From: YA12-FULL-51-18 sp041665305
GTDB lineage: Bacteria; Elusimicrobiota; Elusimicrobia; Elusimicrobiales; UBA9959
Assembly: GCA_041665305.1 (NCBI GenBank)
Contig: JBAYJD010000001.1
Span: forward strand, 41,884 to 105,883
Length of the DNA stretch: 64,000 bases
Direction of reading: 5' to 3'
Position numbers and translations under genes: made by a program. The notes under the pieces are model-generated. The model made no database searches and was not told the DNA's origin. It saw only the letters and a program-made list of their open reading frames with translations. Positions 8,956-16,855 of this stretch are shown here, piece after piece; the stretch's first letter is position 1, and each line of letters begins with the position of its first letter.

Positions 8956-9513
8956 CTATGACATTTTTATCAGGTTTAGGAATTCTTCGCGGACCCGGTT
9001 GTCTTTCTGGAAGACCCCCAGCATGGAACTGGTCGAGGCGGAGGATGAGGCGTTCCTGACGCCGCGCATGGTCATGCACAGATGCTGGGCTTCAAGCACT
9101 ACTCCCACGCCCTTGGGCTTGAGTTTTTTAAAAATAGTGTCCGCGATCTGGACGGTCAGCCTTTCCTGGACCTGCAGCCGCCTGGCGAAGGCTTCCACCA
9201 TCCGCGGGATCTTTGAAAGTCCGATGATCCGTCCGTCGGGAATATAGGCTATGTGGGCTTTTCCGAAAAAGGGCAGCATGTGGTGTTCGCACAGGGAATA
9301 GAAAGAGATGTCCTTTACTATGACCATCTCCTTATAGTCCACCTTGAAAAAGGCGCCGTTGAGGACCTTGTCTATGTCTATGCCGTAACCGGCCGTGATC
9401 TCCGCCAGCGCTCTGGCCACCCTGCCGGGCGTTTTCTTAAGCCCCTCCCTTTCCGGATCCTCCCCTATTTCTTTAAGCAGTCCGTAAACATATTGTTCGG
9501 TCTTTGAGCTCAT
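8956..9513 (-). CDS. folE: GTP cyclohydrolase I
   Basis: 185 aa, the usual length for type I FolE. It converts GTP to 7,8-dihydroneopterin triphosphate, the first step of the tetrahydrofolate pathway that the FolK-FolC fusion at 3-1694 continues. Visible motifs are the zinc/active-site block SLCEHHMLPFFGKAHIAYIP (about residues 70-89), SKIPRMVEAFARRLQVQERLT and the second zinc cysteine in EAQHLCMTMRGVR, with the tail SSSASTSSMLG. The ATG at 9513 begins MSSKTEQYVYGLL. It is flanked on both sides by family A palindromes, so it is probably a single-gene unit. All catalytic cysteines and histidines are present, so it should be active. Confidence 0.96.
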   Translation of the reverse strand: MSSKTEQYVYGLLKEIGEDPEREGLKKTPGRVARALAEITAGYGIDIDKVLNGAFFKVDYKEMVIVKDISFYSLCEHHMLPFFGKAHIAYIPDGRIIGLSKIPRMVEAFARRLQVQERLTVQIADTIFKKLKPKGVGVVLEAQHLCMTMRGVRNASSSASTSSMLGVFQKDNRVREEFLNLIKMS

Positions 9514-9564
9514 AACTATAATTCTACAAAATCATAACCGCGCCTGTCAGGTCCGGCTCGCCCG

Positions 9565-9587
9565 AAAATTTTTGCGGCAAAAATTTT
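9565..9587. repeat. dispersed A/T palindrome, family A, copy 2
   Basis: Arms AAAATTTTTGC and GCAAAAATTTT around one G. It overlaps the TAA stop of the minus-strand gene ending at 9586 and lies upstream of folE. Confidence 0.8.
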
Positions 9588-10239
9588 ATTTTGAAACGAT
9601 GTAAAGCCACCTGCTGGTGGCTACCACTTGTTTGGAGGAAGTTTTGAGGTTTTGTATGTCGGAAGAGAGCGCTTTCAGGGCCTTCTGTTCTTCCAGGAGC
9701 CGGGCCAGGTTCTTTCCTTTTCCGCTTTTTTTGCCTTTTCTGGAAGAGACGGCGTCGCGCATGGCATGTTTTTTGTTCATGTCCGAATTCTCGGCCACGA
9801 TCGAGGCGACCTTCCCGATCTTCCGGGAAACCGAGCGGCTGTAGCTTAAGATGGTTCTGGCGCAGGCGTTGGTCCCGGGGTCCTGGCCTATTTCCGAGAA
9901 CTCTTTTTTGTTCATGGCCGAGACCGCGTCAAGGTCCTTCTTTATGATCTTGAAGCTCAGGCTCAGGGCTGTAAGGTCGTGAGCCGAAAGTTTTTTGTCC
10001 GAAGAATCCAGCGTGTCTATCGCTTCATCCAGGTAGTCATCCTGGCGCACCAGTTTGGCCAGGATGGATTTCATCTCGGCCGCATGACCGGCCTGCGGAC
10101 CTGCGGTTCCGGCCGCGCCGGTTTTAGCCGCGGCCGCCGGAGGGGGCGCAGCAGGGGAGGCGGTTGCGGCGCCGGCAAAAGCGGCGCCGGCCGTAAAGAT
10201 AACGGCTAGTGTTGCCGCCGCGGCCGATAGTGTTCTCAT
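9586..10239 (-). CDS. secreted helical protein of unknown function
   Basis: 217 aa when started at the ATG at 10239. That start has a GAGG ribosome binding site 7 nt upstream and gives a proper signal peptide (MRTLSAAAATLAVIFTAGAA, cleaved near AFAGA). The longer upstream reading frame runs through the terminator at 10321 and is not coding. After cleavage come an Ala/Pro-rich linker (about residues 25-48) and a mostly helical domain rich in Leu, Lys, Ser and Asp (DDYLDEAIDTLDSSDKKLSA, then a basic SRKGKKSGKGKN stretch), perhaps a coiled coil. It contains a single conserved-looking Cys. I do not recognise a family. A promoter could lie at about 10255-10280, where the minus strand reads TATACT about 20 nt before the start. 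Probably periplasmic. Confidence 0.6.
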   Translation of the reverse strand: MRTLSAAAATLAVIFTAGAAFAGAATASPAAPPPAAAAKTGAAGTAGPQAGHAAEMKSILAKLVRQDDYLDEAIDTLDSSDKKLSAHDLTALSLSFKIIKKDLDAVSAMNKKEFSEIGQDPGTNACARTILSYSRSVSRKIGKVASIVAENSDMNKKHAMRDAVSSRKGKKSGKGKNLARLLEEQKALKALSSDIQNLKTSSKQVVATSRWLYIVSK

Positions 10240-10320
10240 AATTGCCTCATACCCGTATACGGATAGTATAGGAGAAAAAGGCGCAGCGGGCAGGGGCCGT
10301 TGGTGCACATTTAAAATGTA

Positions 10321-10347
10321 AAAAGGCCCAGCGTCCGCTGGGCCTTT
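10321..10347 (-). terminator. intrinsic terminator, minus strand
   Basis: Arms AAAGGCCCAG / CTGGGCCTTT with loop CGTCCG. On the minus strand it runs into TTTTTACATTTT, so it terminates leftward transcription. The nearest upstream minus-strand gene ends 494 bp away at 10841, which is a long 3' tail or a sign of an unseen transcript. Confidence 0.8.
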
Positions 10348-10840
10348 CGGTCCACGGCTGTCTAACGTTTTAAGGAAACGGCAGGTCTGCAAGTTCGCGG
10401 GCGTGCCGGGGGCATGGGGCTGCCGGGCACGCTATCGTCCACACCGTGGACGCGCTCCCGCTCGGGTTCGGCGCTTGCGTAAGCCTCACCCTGCGCGACG
10501 GCCCGTCAGTCCCACACCCCCGTCATCCCGCTCCAGTTATTTATCTGCCGCATACTCAATATTTAACATGACCCCGCCCTGGAATTATGATGAAGCACAA
10601 TTAGCCCGCCCGATGGTTTCTGCAACCTGACAACAACAATGCTGATGTCGGTTGTCCTATAAATTCTTAATGCGAAAACATGTCCGCCTGCTTTCGGTCC
10701 ACGGTTCATCTGCGTTCATCTGCGAAATCTGCGGATAACGCAAGATGGTCCTATGATCCCTATTCTCAAATCCTGGCCGCCCTGGATTCCGGCTTTCGCC
10801 GGACAGGCGGTTAATCGCGTTCCGATGTGCCTTAAAAAAT
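10348..10840. other. 493-bp gene-free region with dispersed repeat sequence
   Basis: No credible CDS on either strand. Bases 10368-10402 share TTTTAAGGAAACGGC and TGCAAGTTCG with 25887-25915. A GC-rich imperfect inverted repeat lies at about 10404-10431 (GTGCCGG / CCGGGCAC). Near 10708-10738 the heptamer ATCTGCG occurs three times at close spacing. Bases 10780-10810 contain an imperfect palindrome around GGATTCCGGC / CGCCGG. Together with the terminator at 10321 it could be the body of a minus-strand non-coding RNA, but I recognise no tmRNA, RNase P, 6S or SRP signature. Confidence 0.5.
10368..10431. repeat. dispersed repeat, family D1, copy 1
   Basis: TTTTAAGGAAACGGC followed shortly by TGCAAGTTCG, then a GC-rich stem containing GCATGGGGC. 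The same order of motifs occurs at 25887-25945. Confidence 0.6.
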
Positions 10841-12355
10841 TTATGGGATCGCTTTTCTTTCGGCCTGCTTATAAAGATTTTTTAAGAAATGAAGGGCCTG
10901 GCGGCGGGTTTTTATTCTGCCCTCGAACTGGCGCAGGCTGACTTTTTCCAGGATCTCCCCCACTTCGGGCCCCGGCTTCATCCTGAGGATCCTGATGACA
11001 TCGTGCCCGTCGATAAGGCGCAGGGTCTTCAGTTTAATGTTCTTTGAAATGTAGGTCTTGAAGAGCAGGTTCAGCACCTGCAGAAAACGCAGGGTTTTTT
11101 TTATGCCGTTCTGGGGCAGGCCGCCTTTGGGGATCTCGAAAGGCGGTTCTTTTATCCTGTCCCTTATCGAACGCAGCTGGGACAGGGTGATGTAGCTGGA
11201 ATGATCCGCCCAGGACAGGATGAGCAGCGGTATGGTGTATTCTCCCATCGTCCGGAAAAAACGGAAGACCGCCCTGTCCGAAACGGCGTCGTTGGAGGCC
11301 AGGTTCCCGGGACGCAGATGGTTGCCTATCGTCCTGGAAAGAAGTTTGCGGTGGTCTTTTGAAAAACGCAGCCGCTCCATGATGCGCCAGCTTAGCGCGG
11401 CGCCGTGCTCCTCGTGGCCGAAAAAACGCAAACGGCCGTTTATCAGGCGCGCGCAGGGAGGTTTCGCCACATCGTGCAGCAGAGCGGCCAGTTTCAGGAT
11501 GTTCTTTTCCGCGAAGGATTCGCTTATTTTCCCCCAGTTCGGTATGTAGGCGCCGATATTCTCGAACAGGTGGTCCAGCCTTTCCATGACCGCGAAAGTG
11601 TGCTTCAGCACCCCGCCTTTCCCGTAGTAAACTTCGGCGCAGGTGCGCTGGGCTTCGAGCTCCGGCAGGATAGCCGTCAGCAGGCCGGCCGCGTATAGTT
11701 CTTTCGTTCTTGCCGCGGCCGCGGGTGAGGCCAGGATCATCAGCAGCTCGTCGTGGATCCGTTCGGGGGCGGCTTTGGTTATGAGAGCTGAATTGAGCTT
11801 TACCAGCTTGAGCGTATTGGGCGCTATCCTGAAACCGAGCGCCGCCGAAAACCTGAAGGCCCGCAGGAGGCGCAGGGGATCTTCGGCGAGGGCTTCCCGG
11901 CTTACAAGACGTATGGTCCCGGTTTTAAGGTCTTTAAGCCCGCCGGAGGGGTCTATGAGTTTCCTTATTTTGACCGCGGGCAGCCTGAACAGGCCCGTGC
12001 TCCCGTCCGGGAGCGGCAGATAATCCGCGGTTAAAGGCAGCGCCAGGGCGTTGACGGTAAAATCTCTCCGGAGCAGGTCTTCCGTTAGGTCTTTGCCCTG
12101 GAAGGGCGAGATGTCCAGCTGCAGTCCCGTCGCCCGCTGGGTCAGGCGGTATACCCGGCGGTCTTCATCCAACGGGAAGACCGAGGCCTTGAGTCCGCGG
12201 GCGAGCTTCCTGATCCGCGTGTCGAAATCCGGCCCGGCCTTAACGGCCAGGTCCAGGTCCTTCACCGGTCTTTTAAGCGCGGCGTCGCGCACCGCTCCGC
12301 CGACGAGATAGGTTTCCTCGAACAATTTCAGTATTTCGGCGGCGGCAGGGGTCAT
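10841..12355 (-). CDS. CCA tRNA nucleotidyltransferase / poly(A) polymerase family protein with HD domain
   Basis: 504 aa. The N-terminal class II nucleotidyltransferase domain shows YLVGGAVRDAAL (residues 16-27) and the metal-binding DLDLAVKAG (33-41), followed by RRDFTVNALALPL and the RNA-binding head (GTIRLVSREALAEDPLRLLRA). An HD domain follows with LLHDVAKPP (about 290-300) and the HLRPG region. It would add or repair the CCA end of tRNAs, which matters here because the tRNA-Gly at 8705 has no encoded CCA. From the family alone a poly(A) polymerase or an A- or CC-adding specialist cannot be excluded. The ATG at 12355 is right at the family start. Downstream lies a 493-bp untranslated stretch before the terminator at 10321. 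Confidence 0.9.
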   Translation of the reverse strand: MTPAAAEILKLFEETYLVGGAVRDAALKRPVKDLDLAVKAGPDFDTRIRKLARGLKASVFPLDEDRRVYRLTQRATGLQLDISPFQGKDLTEDLLRRDFTVNALALPLTADYLPLPDGSTGLFRLPAVKIRKLIDPSGGLKDLKTGTIRLVSREALAEDPLRLLRAFRFSAALGFRIAPNTLKLVKLNSALITKAAPERIHDELLMILASPAAAARTKELYAAGLLTAILPELEAQRTCAEVYYGKGGVLKHTFAVMERLDHLFENIGAYIPNWGKISESFAEKNILKLAALLHDVAKPPCARLINGRLRFFGHEEHGAALSWRIMERLRFSKDHRKLLSRTIGNHLRPGNLASNDAVSDRAVFRFFRTMGEYTIPLLILSWADHSSYITLSQLRSIRDRIKEPPFEIPKGGLPQNGIKKTLRFLQVLNLLFKTYISKNIKLKTLRLIDGHDVIRILRMKPGPEVGEILEKVSLRQFEGRIKTRRQALHFLKNLYKQAERKAIP

Positions 12356-12388
12356 CGCGCCGCCTTTTTATAAAAAATCATGATAATT

Positions 12389-12413
12389 AAAAATTTTCGC
12401 CGCAAAAATTTTT
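12389..12413. repeat. dispersed A/T palindrome, family A, copy 3
   Basis: Arms AAAAATTTT / AAAATTTTT around CGCCGC, followed by ACCATACCCCGC, the same right-hand neighbour as the copy at 31713. It lies between the ligase and cca genes. Confidence 0.8.
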
Positions 12414-12426
12414 ACCATACCCCGCC

Positions 12427-12452
12427 GATAAAACGTCGTCTTACGAGATTTT
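12427..12452. repeat. stop-codon hairpin, family C, degenerate copy
   Basis: GATAAAACGTCGT then CTTACGAGATTTT: the left arm matches the family, the right arm is diverged. It contains the TAA stop and last codons of the acyl-CoA ligase on the minus strand. Confidence 0.6.
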
Positions 12453-14021
12453 GGTCCTGGTGCGTTTTTCCAGTTCCCGTTTCAGCAGTTCCCTTTTAAG
12501 AACTTTTTGCATGGTGTTCTTTGGAAGAGCTTCCACGATCTCTACTTCCCGCGGGCGCTTGTAGGCGTCCATGCCGTCCCTTATGAAACGCATGAGTTCG
12601 GCTTTGTCCAGCTCCATGCCTTTCCTGGGGACGCAGAAACATTTCATCGTTTCGTTGCCGGAGCCGTCGGGGATGCCGATGACGGCGGCTTCCTGGACCT
12701 TCGGATGGCTGGTGATCACCTGTTCTATCTGGGCCGGGAAAACCTTCAGGCCCTTGACTATGACCATATCCTTTTTCCGGTCGCGGATAAAAAGGAAGCC
12801 GTCCGTATCCAGTACGCCGATGTCGCCGGTCTTCAGCCAGCCGTCTTCCGTAAAAAGCTCTTTCGTGGCCTGGGGGTTCTCATGGTAGCCGCCGGTAATG
12901 TTCGGTCCCCATACGCAGATCTCCCCCTCATCGCCGTGCTCCAGGCGGCGGCCCTGTTCGTCGACTATGCGGATCCTGACCCCGGGTATCGCACGGCCGA
13001 CCGAACCGTGCTTCCTGGATTTCGGGTGGGTCACCGTGACTATGGGGCTGGTTTCGGTCAGGCCGTAGCCTTCCAGGATATGCAGGCCGAAAACTTTTTC
13101 GAAATGGTTCTTTACGGCGTGGCCCAGCGGCGCGGCGCCGGACAGGCACAGCCGCACTTTGCGCATGGACCAGAACTTGAGGAAGAATTTTTTGAGCCCC
13201 CGGGCTTCCTTGGCAAGTACGCTGTAGATCTGTGGCACCGCTATCATGATGGTCACGCCTTCGCGGCCCATGGCCTGGAGCCAGAGTTTCGGGGGCGTGA
13301 TGCTTTTGACGATAAGGGTCTTTGAGCCCAGGAGGACGGGTATGAGGACATTGCCCGTCCAGGAGAAGGTATGGAACATGGGCAGCAGCGCCATGAAAAC
13401 ATCCTTCTTCGCGGGACCCATGGCCTGGATGGAAGCTTTGGCGTTCTCTATAAGATTGTGATGGGTCAGAAGCACGCCTTTGGGATGTCCCGTGGTGCCG
13501 GAAGTGTAAAGTATGGTCACCACATCGTGCTCGTCCGCTTCCGCTTTCTGGGTCTGCGGGTGGTAATGGGCGTGCCTGAGGTGATGCCAAAAATCCATGA
13601 CCTCGTCCTGGCCGGTGAAGTCCACCGACATCAGGAACTTTAAACAGGAGAGGCGTTTTTTGACGTTCTTGTAGCCGGCGACAAATTCCTTGGCCGTGAC
13701 CACTCCCTTGCATTTTGCGTTCTCCAGAATGTACAGGAGCTCGTCCTCTTTGGAAACCATGTAATTTATCGGGACGGCTACGGCTCCGATCTTCGCCAGG
13801 GCGAACCAGGTTATGACGAATTCGATCGAATTCCTCAGGACTATCGCCACCGCATCCCGTTTCCTTATCCCGGACTGCCAGAACATGTCCGCGGCCCTGT
13901 CCACCGAGTAGAGGAGCTCGTGATAGGACATGGGCTTGTCGTTATTGACGAATGCCGTATGCTCGGGGTCGGCGTCGGCGGTTTTGGCGAGCCAGGAGTA
14001 CAGGTCTTTAGGTTGTGTCAT
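12441..14021 (-). CDS. AMP-dependent long-chain acyl-CoA ligase (FadD-like)
   Basis: 526 aa. It activates a carboxylic acid, probably a fatty acid, to acyl-AMP and then acyl-CoA. The adenylate-forming signatures are intact: TILYTSGTTGHPKGVLLTHH (P-loop), GYGLTETSPIV, TGDIGVLDTDGFLFIRDRKK, KGLKVFPAQIEQVI and the C-terminal lysine region PKNTMQKVLKRELLK. I start it at the ATG at 14021 (MTQPKDLYSWLAK), which has GGAGG 12 nt upstream; the reading frame open from 14063 has no such site. It has no membrane segment, so it acts in the cytoplasm or at the membrane face. Downstream comes cca; upstream is an MFS gene on the same strand. Substrate chain length cannot be read from the sequence. Confidence 0.92.
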   Translation of the reverse strand: MTQPKDLYSWLAKTADADPEHTAFVNNDKPMSYHELLYSVDRAADMFWQSGIRKRDAVAIVLRNSIEFVITWFALAKIGAVAVPINYMVSKEDELLYILENAKCKGVVTAKEFVAGYKNVKKRLSCLKFLMSVDFTGQDEVMDFWHHLRHAHYHPQTQKAEADEHDVVTILYTSGTTGHPKGVLLTHHNLIENAKASIQAMGPAKKDVFMALLPMFHTFSWTGNVLIPVLLGSKTLIVKSITPPKLWLQAMGREGVTIMIAVPQIYSVLAKEARGLKKFFLKFWSMRKVRLCLSGAAPLGHAVKNHFEKVFGLHILEGYGLTETSPIVTVTHPKSRKHGSVGRAIPGVRIRIVDEQGRRLEHGDEGEICVWGPNITGGYHENPQATKELFTEDGWLKTGDIGVLDTDGFLFIRDRKKDMVIVKGLKVFPAQIEQVITSHPKVQEAAVIGIPDGSGNETMKCFCVPRKGMELDKAELMRFIRDGMDAYKRPREVEIVEALPKNTMQKVLKRELLKRELEKRTRTKIS

Positions 14022-14101
14022 ACGAAAACGTTCCCTCCGGAGACGGCAGGCCCCCGGCTTCATAGCCGCGTTCGCGGGCCAAATGAAGATTATATAATAT
14101 T

Positions 14102-15577
14102 TTACTCCCGGCCGGCTTCATGCACCTGGATATAGCGCCTGAAGACGATAAGCCCCAGCGGGGAGATGAGCGCCATCAGCCCCACTATCAGCCAGATCAT
14201 CTGCGAATTGCGCGGCCCCTCGGCCGGGCAGTAGCGCGCCAGCAGAAAACCGGAGATGGAGCCGACCACGAATTTTGCGAAGAAGTACGGCAGCATGGAA
14301 AGGGCAAGGTAAGAGCCTTCCTGGCCTTTTGGGGCTATGGCGGCCGGATATTCGTAAAGCCTCGGGGAGTAGAAGGCCTCTCCTATCGAATACATGACCA
14401 CGCACAGGATGATCGCCACATAAAGCGGGTGCACAGGCCCGGCCAAGCCCAGCCAGGTATGGCCTATCAGATCTCCCAGCCGGCCGTCGGCCAGGCCCTG
14501 GAACAGCGACGGCGGCACGGCCATGAAGAACACCGACGACGCGGTGATGGCGGTGCCTATGACCACCGCTTTATAGGCAGTGAATTTTTGCGTCAGCGCC
14601 CCCACCACCGGAGCCAGGATAATGACGATCACGGCGTTAAGCAGCCCGAAAATGTGCCCTATCGGCGCCCCGGCTCCCAGTTCGCGGATGCCGAATTTGG
14701 GGAAGGTGTAATACATGTGATAGAGGATCAGTTTCACAAAAACGACCAGGCCGAAGAAGGCGAGGAAGCGGTAGAAGGCGGGGTGGGCCCAGAGGCCGGA
14801 GAAGATGCGCAACCAGTCCTTCAGCGCGTCGCGGCAGGAGAAAAAGACCGCGCGCAGGAAAGGCTCGCCGGGATATTTGGGCTCCGCCCGTACGATCTGC
14901 ACCCCAGTATCGGTGGCCTCCACGCCTTCGCGCAGGCCGAAATAGGTGATCAGCAGGTTGGGGATCGTGAACAGCAGCCCCAGCAGGATTATCGTCTGGT
15001 AGGTGCTGATCTGTATCCCGGCGCCGGGTATGAAAAAATGGCCCTCTTCGCCGAGTCCGGCCCGCACCTTGTCGAAGGTCCAGGCCGCCACGGCGAAGCC
15101 CACATTCATCATGGAATAATAGATCGAATACGCGATGGAGCGCTGTTTTGTGGTGGAAAAACGCTTTATAGCCGCCACCATTACCGGGGTTTGCAGGGCC
15201 TCGCCGAGCGCCAGGGGAAGCAGGCCCAGCGGCAGGGCTATCCACGGAGCGGAGAAAAAGGACATCGTGAAGCGGGCGAGCACGCAGAGGCCGAAACCGG
15301 CGAGCAGGGATTTCCTTATGCCTATGGCGTCCACCAGCGAACCCACCATTACGGTGAAGATCGTCAGGGCGGAGGACCAGGTGGCTATCACGAAGCCGGC
15401 GCTCTGGTCGCTTAAGCGCAGATCGGACGACAGCCACAGCCCCAGCGTGGAGGTTCCCACCAGGGCGTAGGCGGTGATGGTAAGGATCTTGGTGCCGAAG
15501 ATCAGCCAGAGTTCCCGCACCGCGCCCTTCAGCACCATGAATTTGCCGATGAAAGATTCTTCTTTAGTGTCAGTCAT
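14102..15577 (-). CDS. MFS transporter
   Basis: 491 aa, about twelve hydrophobic segments. The start is the ATG at 15577 (MTDTKEESFIGKFM) with AAGGAG 8 nt upstream, not the frame-open codon at 15610. Major-facilitator features are a loop 2-3 motif SLVDAIGIRKSLLAG after TM2, a long charged central loop (about residues 205-240) and a second half that repeats the pattern. The overall shape, with segments such as SIYYSMMNVGFAVAAW, resembles peptide or organic-acid carriers, but I cannot name the substrate. It is 80 bp upstream of the acyl-CoA ligase on the same strand and may be co-transcribed with it. Its 5' side carries the composite repeat at 15633-15844. Confidence 0.85.
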   Translation of the reverse strand: MTDTKEESFIGKFMVLKGAVRELWLIFGTKILTITAYALVGTSTLGLWLSSDLRLSDQSAGFVIATWSSALTIFTVMVGSLVDAIGIRKSLLAGFGLCVLARFTMSFFSAPWIALPLGLLPLALGEALQTPVMVAAIKRFSTTKQRSIAYSIYYSMMNVGFAVAAWTFDKVRAGLGEEGHFFIPGAGIQISTYQTIILLGLLFTIPNLLITYFGLREGVEATDTGVQIVRAEPKYPGEPFLRAVFFSCRDALKDWLRIFSGLWAHPAFYRFLAFFGLVVFVKLILYHMYYTFPKFGIRELGAGAPIGHIFGLLNAVIVIILAPVVGALTQKFTAYKAVVIGTAITASSVFFMAVPPSLFQGLADGRLGDLIGHTWLGLAGPVHPLYVAIILCVVMYSIGEAFYSPRLYEYPAAIAPKGQEGSYLALSMLPYFFAKFVVGSISGFLLARYCPAEGPRNSQMIWLIVGLMALISPLGLIVFRRYIQVHEAGRE

Positions 15578-15632
15578 AGTGAAGCTCCTTTTTATTCTGA
15601 TCCTGTCCATCCTGTATACACATGTTGATTAT

Positions 15633-15844
15633 AAATTTTTGCCGCAAAAATTTATGCCATGCCCCGCCCTTTAGGGCGGGGTAACCTTGCGGTATATGGG
15701 AGTTTGGCCGTTTGAAGGCCATAGGCCCTGATACGGCCCCTACGCAAGTATTGAGGGAGAAAAAAATTTCTTCCTCAACTCCGGCACGGGGATGGATAAA
15801 ACCCCGTGCCGGGTACGATAAAATGTCGTAAGACGACATTTTAT
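15633..15844. repeat. composite repeat element (modules A, B and C)
   Basis: Three modules in a row. A: palindrome AAATTTTTGC / GCAAAAATTT (15633-15653). B: GCCATGCCCCGCCC with an inverted arm GGGCGGGG and CTTGCG (15654-15692). C: GCAAGTATTGAGGGA, then a stem GGCACGGGG / CCCCGTGCC (15783-15810), and a perfect hairpin ATAAAATGTCGT-AAG-ACGACATTTTAT (15818-15844). The last base overlaps the TGA of the HD-GYP gene. Parts of the same modules recur, in other orders, at 21887, 29597 and 31713. Confidence 0.75.
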
Positions 15845-16839
15845 CAGCACGCCGCGTGCGCGTCCTTCATGCTTATATAAAGCGTTTCCATCAGCGGTTC
15901 TATCCTTTTGAAGATCTCCAGCAGCCTGGGGTCGAAGTGTTCCGGCCTGACCCTGACGTCGCCCCTGGTGATGATCTCGCAGGCCTCTTTGTGGGTGTAG
16001 CAGGGTTTGTAGACGCGGGAATTCCTTAAGGCGTCGTAGCAGTCCGCTATCGCCGTTATCCTGGCCTCAAGCGGGATCTCTTCGCCCTTGAGTCCGTGAG
16101 GGTAGCCGGTGCCGTCCCATTTTTCGTGGTGGCTGAGCGCGATGCGTTTGCCGAAAACCAGCCGCGGGTGGTCGCCTATGATCATGGCGCCGAAGGCCGA
16201 GTGTTTTTTAACTTCCTCCATCTCCGCGTCGGTCAGTCTGCCTTCCTTTTTAAGTATGTGGCTGGGGATATGGATCTTGCCCACATCGTGCAGGGTCGAC
16301 TGCAGGCGGATGGTCTCGATGTATTTTTCAGGCATTCCCAGTTCCCTGGCGAACAGGGCGCAATAGCTGCCCACGCGCAGGATATGATTTCCGGTGTCGA
16401 TGTCGTTGGCTTCGGAGGTCCTGGCTAAAGCGTGGATCAGGTAGCTGAACGCGTCCGCATAATCCCGGGCGCCCAGGATGTTCTTCACGCGCAGCAGCAG
16501 TTCCGCCTTGTCCAGGGGTTTGGAAAGCAATTCCTCCGCGCCCGCTTCTATGCTTTTAAGCTTGCTGTCCCGGGAATCCAGCGAGGACACCATGATCACC
16601 GGGATGTGCCGGAGGGACGGATCGGCTTTTATCTTCCCGCAAACCTCGTAACCGTTCATGCCCGGCATCTTGATGTCCAGCAGCACCAGGTCCACGCTTC
16701 TGGCGGCCAGGAGTTCCAGGGCGCCGGCTCCGTCCGTGGCGGTCAGGACCTCGTAGCCCGGCATGGTAAGCAGGTTCTCAAAAAGGTCCAGGTTATAATC
16801 CTCGTCGTCGACGCATAAGATCCGGTAGGTTTTTTCCAT
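15844..16839 (-). CDS. response regulator with HD-GYP cyclic-di-GMP phosphodiesterase domain
   Basis: 331 aa of RpfG type. Residues 1-122 are a receiver domain: acidic pocket VDDED (10-14), phosphoacceptor Asp55 in LLDIKMPG and Lys107 in LSKPLD. Residues about 145-320 are an HD-GYP domain with HILRVGSY, STLHDVGKIHIPSHIL (HD at 184-185), HHEKWDGTGYPHGLKG (GTGYP at 243-247) and ADCYDALRNSR. It would hydrolyse cyclic-di-GMP (or a related cyclic dinucleotide) when phosphorylated. No kinase is adjacent in the same operon; the nearest is the hybrid kinase at 23273. It is the last gene of a probable operon with the barrel, OPT and peptidase genes upstream, 16 bp after the barrel gene. All metal ligands are present. 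Confidence 0.93.
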   Translation of the reverse strand: MEKTYRILCVDDEDYNLDLFENLLTMPGYEVLTATDGAGALELLAARSVDLVLLDIKMPGMNGYEVCGKIKADPSLRHIPVIMVSSLDSRDSKLKSIEAGAEELLSKPLDKAELLLRVKNILGARDYADAFSYLIHALARTSEANDIDTGNHILRVGSYCALFARELGMPEKYIETIRLQSTLHDVGKIHIPSHILKKEGRLTDAEMEEVKKHSAFGAMIIGDHPRLVFGKRIALSHHEKWDGTGYPHGLKGEEIPLEARITAIADCYDALRNSRVYKPCYTHKEACEIITRGDVRVRPEHFDPRLLEIFKRIEPLMETLYISMKDAHAAC

Positions 16840-16855
16840 AGTTGGTCCTGTGGGT

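Noticed and set aside
10240..10392. Upstream extension of the secreted protein gene at 9586
   Set aside because: The frame runs through an intrinsic terminator and would bury the signal peptide.
10700..10740. Three ATCTGCG heptamers as a CRISPR or iteron array
   Set aside because: Too short and too few; no conserved repeat and spacer lengths, no cas or rep genes.
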